Positions 35,526 to 45,196 are shown, counted from the stretch's first letter. The stretch: 64,000 nt of DNA from JAKQDH01 sp029558835 (GCA_035356615.1 DAOQSN010000019.1:1-64000); one strand, 5' to 3'. The notes: a model not told the origin generated them from the sequence alone. Made by a program: numbers and translations.

Positions 35526-36986
35526 TCAGCCCTCCTGAACGACCTTGCAGCCCAGCAGGGTGGCGAGCTGGGTGAAGCGGCGTTTGTGGTCGCCGTAGAA
35601 GGTCACGCGGTGCCAGCGCCAGAGGTCCCAGTCCGCAAGCAGTTTCTCGGCATCAGGCACCGTACAGGCCAGCTTCGTGCGGCAGGCCTTGTCCTCGTCG
35701 ACATTCTCGACGCTCTTGCCTTGGTGCATGACCATGGCCCGCCGAGTGGGATCCAGCAGTGCCGTGGTCACCGTCTCGTTGAGGGGCATGAGCGAGCGCA
35801 ACACGGCGCCCTTGCGGTCCTCCGAGTGCGAGCGAATGTGGCAGGGGTTGGTGGGACCGGTCGGGCCGTAGACCTTCGTCGGCGCCACACAGTGGGCGTA
35901 GATGATCTGGTTCTTCGCGGTGTCGATGACCGGGTCGGAGATGAACCCCGGCCGCCCGATCAGGCTGGTGCCCGCCAGCATCGTGATGGTCGAGCGCAGG
36001 TCGGACTCGCAGGCGCCGATGAAACCGTCGTTGTTAAGCTGGCTGTAGCCCAGGCAGGGATAGGCGGGCAGCTTGCCGCCATAGAGAAGCCCCAGGCAGT
36101 CGATCGTGATCGCCCGTGCCCCGTGTTGCTGCATCAGGTTCCGCATGGTCACGTACATGTGGCCTGACTGTTCGATCACCTCGCGCGACGGCTCCACCAC
36201 CTTCTCGGCTTCGCTCATCCAGCGCTGGGCCCATTGCCGGGCCTCCTGCACGTCGGCAGCGTCGTACGCCTGCTTGAACTCGTCGCTGGTGACACGCTGG
36301 ACCCGGGTGCCGCACACGTCGGTAATCGCGGCTGCGGTCGGGGGGGGGGCATGGTCCATCACGTCCAGGATGGTGGCCGAGCGAAGCTGGGCGAGGCAGT
36401 CGAAGCAGTTGACGGCGTCGGCCACGTCCTCGAAGCGGGACGAGGCCACACCGACGACCGGCAGCTCCTCGCGCCGGGCCCGTGAGTACTCGATGAGGAA
36501 CTCGCCGCTGCCGGCGTAGAGGTCGTCGACGAAGATGGTGGGTCGTTTGGTGACCGCGATCGCCCGGCCCGCGCCGGTCCAGATGCCGACCATGTAAACC
36601 ACGAACCCGTCCAGGTCCTGCGCGCTCTCCAGCAACTTCGTGGCCTCTTCGGCGTTCTGCACGGTGGTGGGGACGAAGTCAATGCTCGGACACGCCAGGC
36701 GGAGCCGCTCGGTAAGCTCGCGTTTCCGTCCTTCGTAGTCGTAACCGCGGTTCGGCCAGGTGGGTTCCTCCGGTGGGCGGTGGGTGAATACCAGGCCGAC
36801 CTTCGCCTTCGCGCTGGCGGGCGGTTTGCTTTCCTCGCTGCCGCGGGCGGCGGCCGCCGGTGTTGCTCCCAGCAGCGTCGCCGCCGCCGACACCCCGGCG
36901 GCACACATCGTACAACCTGCGAGAAACTCGCGCCGATTAAAATGCAGAGGACAACCCGACTGGAAGTCTCCTTCAGCACCGTGCAT
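35526..36986 (-). CDS. Tat-exported fucose/arabinose-isomerase-like protein
   Basis: A 486-residue protein with a twin-arginine signal (NRREFLAGCTMCAAGVSAAATLLGA). The body resembles the L-fucose/L-arabinose isomerase fold: a central Rossmann-like region (TIFVDDLYAGSGEFL) and the late GACESDLRSTITMLAG and CHIRSHSEDRKG stretches, where fucose isomerases place metal- and sugar-binding residues. An exported isomerase-like protein is unusual; whether it is catalytic is unknown. ATG 36986 has GGAG about 6 bases upstream. A palindrome-rich intergenic region precedes it. Confidence 0.75.
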   Translation of the reverse strand: MHGAEGDFQSGCPLHFNRREFLAGCTMCAAGVSAAATLLGATPAAAARGSEESKPPASAKAKVGLVFTHRPPEEPTWPNRGYDYEGRKRELTERLRLACPSIDFVPTTVQNAEEATKLLESAQDLDGFVVYMVGIWTGAGRAIAVTKRPTIFVDDLYAGSGEFLIEYSRARREELPVVGVASSRFEDVADAVNCFDCLAQLRSATILDVMDHAPPPTAAAITDVCGTRVQRVTSDEFKQAYDAADVQEARQWAQRWMSEAEKVVEPSREVIEQSGHMYVTMRNLMQQHGARAITIDCLGLLYGGKLPAYPCLGYSQLNNDGFIGACESDLRSTITMLAGTSLIGRPGFISDPVIDTAKNQIIYAHCVAPTKVYGPTGPTNPCHIRSHSEDRKGAVLRSLMPLNETVTTALLDPTRRAMVMHQGKSVENVDEDKACRTKLACTVPDAEKLLADWDLWRWHRVTFYGDHKRRFTQLATLLGCKVVQEG

Positions 36987-37378
36987 GGCCGAACCCCCCC
37001 AACGAGCACACGATCAGGAATGCGACGCCGCTTCATGCTAAAGCGAGCTGCGCCCGGGCGAAAGAAGAAAAAGTGAGCGGGTCGCTTTCCAGGGACTCCA
37101 GGTCCCTGGCAACCATCGTGCGCCCTCCGGGCGGGAAGGGAGAAGAAAGAGAAGGCGGGCTGCGTACCAGGGACTCGAAGTCCCTGGCCAACGGTCGTGC
37201 GCCCTCCGGGCGAAGAACGAACGTCCTGTTCCACCCGGCGTGAGCGTCCTGTTGCACCCGACCTGAGCATCCTCCTCCGCCCGGAGGGCGGTCGATCGTT
37301 GCCAGGGCCTTCCAGGCCCTGGGGGCGGGGCCCCCCTTCTTCTTATCTTCATTTCCCGGAGGGCGAAGTCGTACGGGT
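36987..37378. other. intergenic region of palindromes and tandem repeats
   Basis: About 390 bases between the Tat gene and the GH13 gene, both on the minus strand. It is filled with repeats (see 37089-37322). The open frames crossing it are low-complexity. No gene. Confidence 0.6.
37089..37322. repeat. palindromic repeat cluster with 23-bp tandem repeats
   Basis: Two near-identical modules 78 bases apart each contain a 21-base palindrome (CCAGGGACTCCAGGTCCCTG + G at 37089-37109; CCAGGGACTCGAAGTCCCTG + G at 37167-37187), followed by CGCCCTCCGGGCG. A third module is in the opposite order: CGCCCGGAGGGCG (37279-37291) then a palindrome at 37302-37322. Between them, at about 37212-37280, lie 2.5 units of a 23-bp tandem repeat with cores GTCCTGTTCCACCCG and GTCCTGTTGCACCCG. 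Confidence 0.78.
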
Positions 37379-38908
37379 CTAGGGGATGCGCTTGTAGGCT
37401 GAGTACTCATGGGTATCCGGAATCACCGGGACGAAAACGCGGATGGTCTGGGCGGGGACCGAGACGCACAAGGTGCCGGAATGCACCGCGGTGGCGGCGT
37501 CGCTGAGCGCGTCGCGCAGTTGCGAGTCGTTCATCAGCCTGGAATCGCGGACCGGCAGGACTTCCTTGATAGCCCTTCCGGTGGGATTGGCCACGACGAT
37601 TACCGTCTCGGCTACGTGGTCCGTTAAGCGCAGGAATGCCAGCAGCTTCTCGGAGTCGAGCAGGCGGAAATCGCCGACGCGCAGAGCGCGCCGGCCACGC
37701 CGCAGAGCGAGCAGCTTCTTCATCCACTGCAGATCGGGATTGTCATCGCGGACGAGGTCCCAGCGCATCGGCGCGCGGTTGGCCGGGTCCTTGCCGCCGG
37801 CCATGCCAACCTCGACGCCGTAATACAGATTGGGCGAGCCGGGCAGCGTGAACTGGAGCACCTGGGCGAGCCGCCGCCGCCAGAGTTCGGGCAGCCGGTC
37901 CTGGAGGCGCTCGGTGTCGTGATTGTCCAGCACGATCCAGCTCTTCAGCACGGGCTCCAGGCCGGTGTCGGCGATCATGCGCTTGATCAGCCGGCCGGCG
38001 TGGGCACCGGTTAAGTCGCGCTGGGCCAGAGCGAAGATGAGCTCGCGGTAGTAGAAGTTCATCACCGCATCGACGGCCGGTGACCACTGCTCGGGGTAAT
38101 TCCAGATTTCGCCGACCACCAGCGAGCCGGGCTTCGCGGCATGGGCCGCCGCAGTGAGCTTCGTGAGAATGTCGAAGCCGAGGTCGAACGCGACGTCCAG
38201 CCGCCAGCCGTCCACGCCGTCGCGCAGATAGCCCTGCACGACCGAGTCGGCGTCGCCGAAGATGCGGGCCTGCACCTGCGGGTTCTCGACGCGCAGCTCC
38301 GGCAGGTTGGCCACGTCCGCCCAGGCGCGGTAGCCGAGCTTGTACTTGGGGTCAATGAAGAACCAGTCACGGTAGGGGCTGTTCGGGTCCTGCATGGCGG
38401 CCCGGAACCACGCCGAGTTGCGACCCATGTGGTTGAACACGCCGTCAAGCACGAGCTTCATGCCGCGGGCGTGGCAGGCTTCCGCCAGGGCCCGCACGTC
38501 CGCCCGCGTGCCGTACTCGGGCGAGACCTCGAAGTAGTCTTCTGCGTCGTACTTGTGGTTGGTGTATGCCTTATGGATCGGGTTGAGATACAGCACGTCG
38601 ACGCCGAGGCCGTGGATGTAGTCAAGCTGGCCGCGCAGGCTCGTGAGGTCCCCACCCCAGAAGTCCAGTTCCTGACTCCATACCTGCACATCCGGCAGGA
38701 ACGGCCCGCGGTCCGGCGTCTCTGCCCACGCCCGCCAGCGCCGCGGCGGCGAATACAGAGACTGCTTCCCCTCCAGGTCCGTCGGCGGCGCAAAGCGATC
38801 GACGATCACCTGGTAGACAACCGCCCCGTTGCGCCAGTCGGCCTGGCGCTCGTCGAATATCGCTGGGCAGGGCTGCAACCCCATAGTTGTGCCGCCAACG
38901 GCAGCCAT
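37379..38908 (-). CDS. GH13 alpha-amylase family glycosidase
   Basis: A 509-residue alpha-glucan hydrolase or transferase. The four GH13 regions are present: DGVFNH (155-160), GWRLDVAF with nucleophile Asp238, GEIWN with acid Glu267, and VLDNHD (327-331). The sequence between (QELDFWGGDLTSLRGQLDYI) resembles the neopullulanase/cyclomaltodextrinase subfamily, but it lacks their extra N-terminal domain. No signal peptide, so cytoplasmic. Subfamily and substrate are inferred. ATG 38908 used; ATG 38884 (MGLQPC) is possible. Thirty bases after the pyrophosphorylase gene, probably one transcript. Confidence 0.9.
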   Translation of the reverse strand: MAAVGGTTMGLQPCPAIFDERQADWRNGAVVYQVIVDRFAPPTDLEGKQSLYSPPRRWRAWAETPDRGPFLPDVQVWSQELDFWGGDLTSLRGQLDYIHGLGVDVLYLNPIHKAYTNHKYDAEDYFEVSPEYGTRADVRALAEACHARGMKLVLDGVFNHMGRNSAWFRAAMQDPNSPYRDWFFIDPKYKLGYRAWADVANLPELRVENPQVQARIFGDADSVVQGYLRDGVDGWRLDVAFDLGFDILTKLTAAAHAAKPGSLVVGEIWNYPEQWSPAVDAVMNFYYRELIFALAQRDLTGAHAGRLIKRMIADTGLEPVLKSWIVLDNHDTERLQDRLPELWRRRLAQVLQFTLPGSPNLYYGVEVGMAGGKDPANRAPMRWDLVRDDNPDLQWMKKLLALRRGRRALRVGDFRLLDSEKLLAFLRLTDHVAETVIVVANPTGRAIKEVLPVRDSRLMNDSQLRDALSDAATAVHSGTLCVSVPAQTIRVFVPVIPDTHEYSAYKRIP

Positions 38909-38938
38909 CGTTAGTGTAGGGACGTCGGGCGTGTCGCC

Positions 38939-40384
38939 TTAGGACAGGTAGAGTTGCCCGCCCGGTTCTACCACGCTGGGCAACTCAGAGCGCCTCTCGC
39001 GTACATCCTCCGCGTCGAGCGCAAACGACGGCGCGATGACGACCGTGCAGTCCGGCTCGCCGTCGGGCCGGCGGGGGATGTGCACGCCGGCCGCCTCCAG
39101 CCAGCGGCACGCCCGGCGCACCTGGTCACGCTGCGCCCACTCCAGTGAGTCCACGCCGGTGGCATTCTTGACCGGCGAGAACTCCTCCGCCCGGTCGACC
39201 TCCAGCACCAGCGCATGATCAGCCAGGGGCAGAGCGTCGAAGATGAACGTCTCCAGCTTGACGGCATTCGGCGTCGTCGGCATCTGGAGTGACCCGAACT
39301 CATCGACGAACGGCACGGCCTTCTCCGCCCGCCGGAACGGAAGCTGAAACGTCTGCCCCACGATGCGATCGACGAACCACGTGTCGAGCAGGTGAATGGC
39401 CAGATTGCCGGCGTCGAACTTGCGCCGACCGTCGGGAGTGCGGGCCGTGGCGTACTCGTCCGGGAAATCGGTGTACTCGATCACGACGACCTCGCCGTCG
39501 TGCAGGCAGACGTTGCCGACCTTCTCGTGATCATCGGCCTTGGCGCAGACCTTGGTGGACATGTCCGAGCCGGCCTGGGCGTGCAGTCCGATGAACAGGG
39601 GGTCAAACGGCTTGACCAGCGGGTTGTCCACCTGGAAGTAGCTGATGATGTCGATGCCGCGGTCGTGCATGTCGAGCAGGGCCTCGTTCTCCACCAGGGC
39701 CCGCAGCGTGCCGCCATGCCCGTCGGGGGCGAGGGCGAGCCGGTGCTTCTGAGCCAGCAGCAACCGCCCCTGGAAGTCAAATGCCGGCAGCATGCCCTGC
39801 GCGAAGAAGCAGATGTCCTCCGGCGGTAACCCGAAATACTGCTGCTGCTGGAAGTACGCCTCGGTGCGCTCGTGGTTCTCCGGGCTGGTCATGATGTACC
39901 AGGGGATGGGTGCATCGTAGCGGTCCCGGGCGGTGGCCAGCATGGCCGCAAAGAGACCGAACAGCGACAGCCCGCCGCTGGGGGTGACGACCACCTCCCC
40001 CTTGGGCCCGTCAAAGCCCAGGCGGGTGCCCTGTCCGCCGGCCACGGTGAGGACGGCCACCTTGCCCTCCTTGAGCATCTGTCGGCCGAGTTCGAGCGCC
40101 TCAGCATAGAGGCGCTTCTGGCCCGACCCCGGGGCGCGGGACCAGACCGGGGCGGGTTCGAGGTTGGCCGGCACGACCTTCGGCGGCACCTGGCGCACGT
40201 GCGACTCGAGCAGGGGTTCGACCAGATCCCACGGGATCGACTCAATGTCGTCGAGGAGCTGCGCCTGCTGGGCGGGGTTCAGCTCGGGGAACCAGCGCAG
40301 GACGTGGTCCTGCCCCCGGGGGCTCAGAGCGGCCAGGCAAGTTTGGTAGCGCCGTTCGATCGGTCGACTGCCGGTAATGACCAT
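38939..40384 (-). CDS. UDP-sugar pyrophosphorylase of the UAP1/USP family
   Basis: A 481-residue nucleotidyltransferase. LTVAGGQGTRLGFDGPKG is the nucleotide-binding signature of the UDPGP superfamily. The LAPDGHGGTLRAL and YFQVDNPLVKP stretches match eukaryote-like UDP-N-acetylglucosamine pyrophosphorylase and UDP-sugar pyrophosphorylase. It forms UDP-sugars from sugar-1-phosphate and UTP; the preferred sugar (GlcNAc, GalNAc or glucose) cannot be told. ATG 40384 has GGGAGGA just upstream; a longer open frame is not protein-like. glmS at 45896 supplies glucosamine-6-phosphate, consistent with a GlcNAc role but not proof. Confidence 0.87.
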   Translation of the reverse strand: MVITGSRPIERRYQTCLAALSPRGQDHVLRWFPELNPAQQAQLLDDIESIPWDLVEPLLESHVRQVPPKVVPANLEPAPVWSRAPGSGQKRLYAEALELGRQMLKEGKVAVLTVAGGQGTRLGFDGPKGEVVVTPSGGLSLFGLFAAMLATARDRYDAPIPWYIMTSPENHERTEAYFQQQQYFGLPPEDICFFAQGMLPAFDFQGRLLLAQKHRLALAPDGHGGTLRALVENEALLDMHDRGIDIISYFQVDNPLVKPFDPLFIGLHAQAGSDMSTKVCAKADDHEKVGNVCLHDGEVVVIEYTDFPDEYATARTPDGRRKFDAGNLAIHLLDTWFVDRIVGQTFQLPFRRAEKAVPFVDEFGSLQMPTTPNAVKLETFIFDALPLADHALVLEVDRAEEFSPVKNATGVDSLEWAQRDQVRRACRWLEAAGVHIPRRPDGEPDCTVVIAPSFALDAEDVRERRSELPSVVEPGGQLYLS

Positions 40385-40731
40385 CCGGTCCTCCCTTCCC
40401 GGGGACTGGCGGCGGTCCGCCCCCAGTCCCATCCTACGTGGCTCCGTCGCCGGGGTGCGGGCGGAGTCCGCCGCCCGTGGTCCGGCCCGGGCGAACCCCG
40501 GCCACCCGCGCGGCGGTGAAGCGGGCACGATACCGCCCACGGCTTGCGGCCACAACCCACGTGGCGGTACTTTCCACGCGGCGAAAGCCGGTTAAGTGAT
40601 TGGGGCGCCTGAGGTTGTGTTTTCTGTGAATCTGCGAATCCGTGCGGCACGATACGGTGTATAAAGTGATGAAGACAGGTAGCCCGGGTGGAGGTGGTCT
40701 GCCCCTCTCGCCCGGCGCGGTGGGGCTATAG
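40385..40731. other. divergent intergenic region
   Basis: About 350 bases between the pyrophosphorylase and gspE-like genes, transcribed away from each other. A less GC-rich patch (40600-40680) may hold promoters. No gene recognised. Confidence 0.4.
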
Positions 40732-42465
40732 GTGACTCAGGAACCGGTGCGAGCAACCGTGAGTGTCGCGGAAATCCTGCTTCAGCGTGAGAAGATAACC
40801 TCCACTCAGCTCGAGCAGGCCATGCATGCTCGCAAGCCCTCCGAGCGCGTCGAGCGCTGCCTGGCGCGGCTGGGGTTCATCAACGAGCTTGACTATCTGG
40901 AAGTCTACGGCGAGCAGCTTGCCCTGCCGCTGGTGGACCTGTCCGAAATTCAGATCGATCCGGACCTGCTCAAGCAGATTCCGTCCAAGGCCGTCCATCG
41001 CTACCGCCTCATCCCCATCGACCGGCATAACGGCGTCATCCGGGTGGCCACCGCTAACCCCTTCGATCTGTACGCCTTCGACGAGCTGCGCATGCTCACG
41101 GGGGCGAAGATCGAGATGGTGCTGGCGCCGGAGGCGGAAATCTCCCGCATCATCAAGCAGTACTACGGCGTGGGCGGGCAGACCATCCAGGACATGGTGG
41201 GCGAATCGCAGGTGGAGATCGTCCGCGAGGACGACGCCGACAACGCCGACCTCATCGAGCAGGCCCAGGAAGCCACCGTCGTCAAGCTCGTCAACGAAAT
41301 CCTGCTGGAGGCGATCCGCGAGCGGGCCAGCGACGTGCACATTGAGCCCTACGAGGACAACCTCAAGATCCGCTACCGCATCGACGGGGTGCTGCACACC
41401 GCGAATGTGCCGCCGGAAATCCAGCGCTTCCACGCGGCCATCGTCAGCCGCATCAAGATTCTGTCCAACCTCAACATCGCCGAAAAGCGCCTGCCGCAGG
41501 ACGGCGGGTTCAAGATCAAGGCCCAGAACCGCGATATCGACCTGCGCGTCAGCATCATCCCCGGCGCCTTCGGCGGGGCCGTCGTGATGCGCATCCTCGA
41601 CAAGCAGTCAGTGCAGTACACGCTTGACCAGCTTGGGCTGATGGACCAGGCGCTGGAGCGGCTCAACCGGTTGATTCACCAGCCCTTCGGCATCGTGCTG
41701 GTCACCGGTCCTACCGGCTCGGGCAAGACCACCACGCTCTATGCCGCGCTCAACTCCATCAAGAGCGATGAGGTCAAGGTGCTTACCGTCGAGGACCCCA
41801 TCGAGTACTACATCGACGGCATTCAGCAGGTGCAGGTCAAGCCGCACATCGGGCTGACGTTCGCGGCCGGGCTGCGCAGCTTCCTGCGGCACGACCCGGA
41901 CGTCATCCTGGTCGGCGAAATCCGCGACCTGGAGACGGCCGAGGTCGCCATCAATGCGTCGCTCACCGGCCACCTGGTCTTCAGCACCCTGCACACCAAC
42001 GACGCGGTGACGGCCACCACGCGCTTGCTCGATATGGGCGTGGAGCCGTTCCTGGTTTCCAGCGCGGTGACCGGCGTGCTCGCCCAGCGGCTGGTGCGTC
42101 TGATCTGCAAGCACTGCAAGACCGAGTACACGGGCGACCCGGCCAAGCTGCCCGAGGATTTCCCGCACGATCAGGGCCTGAAGCTCTATAAAGGCAAGGG
42201 CTGTCGCGAGTGCCGCCACACCGGCTACCGCGGGCGGACGGGGTTGTTCGAGCTGCTCAATGTTGATGATGAACTGCGCCAGTTGATCGTGCGCCGGCGC
42301 AGCGCCACCGAGATGTTGGTCGCTGCCCGCCGCAAGGGCATCCGCCTCATGCGCGATGACGGCTGGGTCAAGTGCCACAAGGGCATGACCACCGTCGAAG
42401 AAGTCCTCCGCGTCACCAAGACCGAAGGCCTGCCCACCACCGCCGCCACCACTCAGACCGCCTAA
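40732..42465 (+). CDS. GspE/PilB-type secretion or pilus assembly ATPase
   Basis: A 577-residue hexameric ATPase. An N-terminal MshEN/T2SSE-N domain (about 10-150) precedes the core: SDVHIEPYEDNLKIRYRIDG, Walker A GPTGSGKTTT (about 325), the Asp box VEDPIEY, Walker B VILVGEIRDLETAE and the His box GHLVFSTLHTND. Zinc-binding cysteines CKHC and CREC follow. Subunit choice between type II secretion and type IV pilus cannot be made from this gene alone; a pseudopilin is at 4837. GTG 40732 start; no strong ribosome site. Confidence 0.93.
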   Translation: MTQEPVRATVSVAEILLQREKITSTQLEQAMHARKPSERVERCLARLGFINELDYLEVYGEQLALPLVDLSEIQIDPDLLKQIPSKAVHRYRLIPIDRHNGVIRVATANPFDLYAFDELRMLTGAKIEMVLAPEAEISRIIKQYYGVGGQTIQDMVGESQVEIVREDDADNADLIEQAQEATVVKLVNEILLEAIRERASDVHIEPYEDNLKIRYRIDGVLHTANVPPEIQRFHAAIVSRIKILSNLNIAEKRLPQDGGFKIKAQNRDIDLRVSIIPGAFGGAVVMRILDKQSVQYTLDQLGLMDQALERLNRLIHQPFGIVLVTGPTGSGKTTTLYAALNSIKSDEVKVLTVEDPIEYYIDGIQQVQVKPHIGLTFAAGLRSFLRHDPDVILVGEIRDLETAEVAINASLTGHLVFSTLHTNDAVTATTRLLDMGVEPFLVSSAVTGVLAQRLVRLICKHCKTEYTGDPAKLPEDFPHDQGLKLYKGKGCRECRHTGYRGRTGLFELLNVDDELRQLIVRRRSATEMLVAARRKGIRLMRDDGWVKCHKGMTTVEEVLRVTKTEGLPTTAATTQTA

Positions 42466-42979
42466 CAGCACCCCTCTCCCCCGAGGGGGAGAGGTAGGGT
42501 GAGGGGGAGTAGTGCAGTCATTCAACCCTCCCCGAACCCGCCCACACGACTGCGTGTGACTCTCCTCCCTCTTCGTGCCCTTCGCTCTTCGTGGTGCGAT
42601 CCTGGCTCTGATTCTCACCACGAAGGACACGAAGACCACGAAGCAGGGACCCGCCGCCTCACGCGGCACCGTCGAAGCCGGTCAGCTCGCCGTCCCGCCC
42701 CCTGCAGGCAGAACATGAAGTGCCAGTAGTTCCGCATCGAGCCCCAAACCAGGGTGCACGTCGCCCGGGAGTCCTGCGATCGCGCAACACCTGTTCAAAA
42801 CACCTGGTAATCGGGCGCCTTGCGAAACAGCGCCCGCCGCGCCGCTGTCCCGATTCTGCCCATTACGTCGTCCCCCTGCAACTTTCTTCAGTCAGTCGAC
42901 ACGGCTCGCCGCCTGTTGCGACGCCCGCACACCCCCTACTCGAATGAGCCAATACCCCGCCCCTCCACGGCGCGCCTGT
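42466..42979. other. intergenic region with genomic repeats
   Basis: About 510 bases. A palindrome (CCTCTCCCCCGAGGGGGAGAGG, about 42474-42495) follows the gspE stop. Then comes an inverted repeat around CTTCGTGCCCTTCG...CGTGGTG (about 42570-42595) and CACCACGAAGGACACGAAG (about 42620-42640), a simple repeat common in environmental genomes. No gene recognised. Confidence 0.45.
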
Positions 42980-44308
42980 CTACACCTTGTCAGACTGCTC
43001 GCCCGCCGATCCGTCCTGTTGCGTGTTTCGGGTGCGCCGCTCGATCTCAGCTTCGAGAGCTGCGACGTTCTTGTCGATTGCCCTCCAATCGGGGCGACAG
43101 TTGACCAGTACTACCGGCGCGGACTGACCAAGGCGCTGCCCCTTCTCTGCGTCCCACAGTTCGTTGACACCGTTCGCAATCCAGGCACGCTCGAACTTGA
43201 CGAAGTCGAGCATGACCCGAGCTGCAGTGGCGGTCCCATCATCCCGTACAACAGCGTGACGCAACGCGTCGAAAACCAAACGCTCATCTGGGAAACTCAA
43301 CAGGACGTTCGCCTCAAACAAGCCGTCGTCGCGCTGCAAGTGAAGCTGCACGATGCCCTGGTGCGCTGCTTTCACAGAAGCACACAGGCGCTCAAACGAA
43401 CTGAAAGGAGGTTGGTCCTGCAACCGGAGGGAAAGACGTGTCGGAATACTCAGTCGCTCGATAGCGACCGACTTGCGCGCCTTCAGGTCGCCGACCGTCG
43501 CATCCCCGAATAGGGCGCGAAACCCCTCGAGTTCGTAGAGGTGTTCGCGGAGTATTGTACGGTACGACTTCACACCCAGTTCGTTCTCCACGGCATATTC
43601 GGCGAGGGTCTTGATAAGGGGCAGATCGGCAGACAGAAGTTGGATATCCTCGGGCTCGTCCGGGTTTACAACGGAATTCTGATCGAAGGCATGCGCCACG
43701 GCGCACCTGCCAGACTTGTAAAGATAGGCACCGACATCGAGGTTCTGCGCTACAAGCTGATCCCGGCGCTCCACTGCCTGCTTGTCATTCAGCTTGCCGA
43801 CCGTCCGGTTGATCCAGGCTACCTGGTCGGGGCCTGGGCCATACAGGATGTTAATGATCTTGAAGTACCCGAGGAATTGGTATGGCAGGAGATTGGCTGA
43901 CGAGGCCTCTCGATAGAGAGCTAACCCGAGCTTGCCCCTCGGATCAGTGGGCTCGGGCAGATGCTCAATTGGCGCATCGTCGATGAACCGACCGATTCCC
44001 TTGCCGATGAACAGCGGCGCGCCGCTCGTGCACGCGCTGGTCGTCTCGACCAAAGCCCCACCTCGGACCCACGCAAGAACGCTCATGAACTCCTGCAGTA
44101 ATCTCCTCGCTGCGAGTAGGTCGAACTCTGATCCGATACGAACGACCAAGCTCGGCGCGCGCTCAGTTGTCTCCGGTCGGAGGGTAATGGTATGGCCACG
44201 AAAACGAACCTGCAAATCTTTCGATGGCCACCCGACGTCTGTGCTGACCCCCATGACGAAGTAGCCGCCGAATCGCTGCATCGGGCTGGGTGTTCCACTG
44301 TTGCTCAT
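42980..44308 (-). CDS. MauJ-like protein of unknown role
   Basis: About 442 residues, soluble. The middle region (YQFLGYFKIINILYG, YLYKSGRCAVAHAF, DLPLIKTLAEYAVENELGVKSY) resembles proteins catalogued as methylamine utilization protein MauJ, but such proteins are widespread and no other mau gene is present, so methylamine metabolism should not be assumed. Codon choice and GC are lower than in the neighbours. ATG 44308 forms an ATGA overlap with a short frame upstream. The ribosome site is weak. Confidence 0.62.
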   Translation of the reverse strand: MSNSGTPSPMQRFGGYFVMGVSTDVGWPSKDLQVRFRGHTITLRPETTERAPSLVVRIGSEFDLLAARRLLQEFMSVLAWVRGGALVETTSACTSGAPLFIGKGIGRFIDDAPIEHLPEPTDPRGKLGLALYREASSANLLPYQFLGYFKIINILYGPGPDQVAWINRTVGKLNDKQAVERRDQLVAQNLDVGAYLYKSGRCAVAHAFDQNSVVNPDEPEDIQLLSADLPLIKTLAEYAVENELGVKSYRTILREHLYELEGFRALFGDATVGDLKARKSVAIERLSIPTRLSLRLQDQPPFSSFERLCASVKAAHQGIVQLHLQRDDGLFEANVLLSFPDERLVFDALRHAVVRDDGTATAARVMLDFVKFERAWIANGVNELWDAEKGQRLGQSAPVVLVNCRPDWRAIDKNVAALEAEIERRTRNTQQDGSAGEQSDKV

Positions 44309-44541
44309 TCTGCCAACTCCAGATCGCACTGCACGCGTACGAGCGCCAGGGTACCCGGGGGGCTCAGAATGCAGTCGGTCTCGAATGGCGCCCTCAGGTA
44401 TCGTCCGCGCTTCGTCTCCAGGCGCTCCTCCGGACACAGGGCGTTCAGCACAGGCGCCCCGCGGGGCGCCCTCTTCTGGCTAGCCCGTCTCTTGGACTGC
44501 GGATTACGCCTGAGGCCAAACGCCCCGGGTGTCCACCTCAA
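44305..44541 (-). CDS. possible small protein coupled to MauJ-like gene
   Basis: A 78-residue frame, basic at its N-terminus and hydrophilic at its end (GRYLRAPFETDCILSPPGTL). Its stop overlaps the MauJ-like ATG in ATGA. The overlap and the protein-like C-terminal half support a real coupled gene, but the TTG start has no ribosome site and no family is recognised. Confidence 0.35.
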   Translation of the reverse strand: MRWTPGAFGLRRNPQSKRRASQKRAPRGAPVLNALCPEERLETKRGRYLRAPFETDCILSPPGTLALVRVQCDLELAE

Positions 44542-44650
44542 TGAGATTCTGTCGTATGCTCTCCCCGCGCGTCAATCTCGGGGGGGTCCCTGTTTCGACG
44601 CCTGGCAGGGCAAATCAGGGAGACCGGGCGTGTCGCTGCGCGAGCCGACG

Positions 44651-45196
44651 CTACTCAGTGCCCATGCTGCGAATCTGCTCTGGAGTCAGCCAATATGGCG
44701 CCAATGCGGCCCGGATAGCCCTCCCACACGTTAGGAAATGGGCGACCAGCTCTTGGGGTTCCTCACGCTTGAGGTTCTCCCAGATCCAAATCCCAACACC
44801 CTCGGCCGCATCCGTGTTGCCATGTTTCTCGCCTGTCGCGAACCACACCATGATGTCTTGTAGCACGTACTCGAAGACGTCCTTGTTGAGCAACTCCCGA
44901 CACTGCGGTATGAGCTCCGCTGCCTGCATGCCAGCGCGCCCTTGGTCAAGTGCCTTCCCGAATCTCCTGACTCCCACTTGTCTCATGACGTCTGCTCCCG
45001 TCAGCACCGCCATACCGATGCCTCCCATCGTGAAGCAGAGCAGGCGTTCAGGTCTCATGGGGTGGTACTGGATGCGCTCGTTGGCTGCAACGTCCATCAA
45101 CGCCTTATCGAGGCTCAGTGCCACAAGGAAGGCTGCCCCAGGCAATCGCTCCGCGAGCTGAATGAGACGCCTCTTCTCTCTTCCGAAGCCAAGCAT
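44651..45196 (-). CDS. hypothetical protein in accessory patch
   Basis: About 181 residues, soluble and helical, with no recognised family (RPERLLCFTMGGIGMAVLTG; FEYVLQDIMVWFATGEKHG). ATG 45196 gives MLGFGREKRR; an upstream open frame to 45265 is possible. It sits between the MauJ-like gene and a truncated nucleotidyltransferase, all on the minus strand, in the less GC-rich part of the window. Confidence 0.55.
   Translation of the reverse strand: MLGFGREKRRLIQLAERLPGAAFLVALSLDKALMDVAANERIQYHPMRPERLLCFTMGGIGMAVLTGADVMRQVGVRRFGKALDQGRAGMQAAELIPQCRELLNKDVFEYVLQDIMVWFATGEKHGNTDAAEGVGIWIWENLKREEPQELVAHFLTCGRAIRAALAPYWLTPEQIRSMGTE

Noticed and set aside
42980..44308. Assignment of a methylamine utilisation locus from the MauJ-like gene
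   Set aside because: No mauA, mauB, mauD, mauE or mauG-like genes nearby; the name is only a family label.
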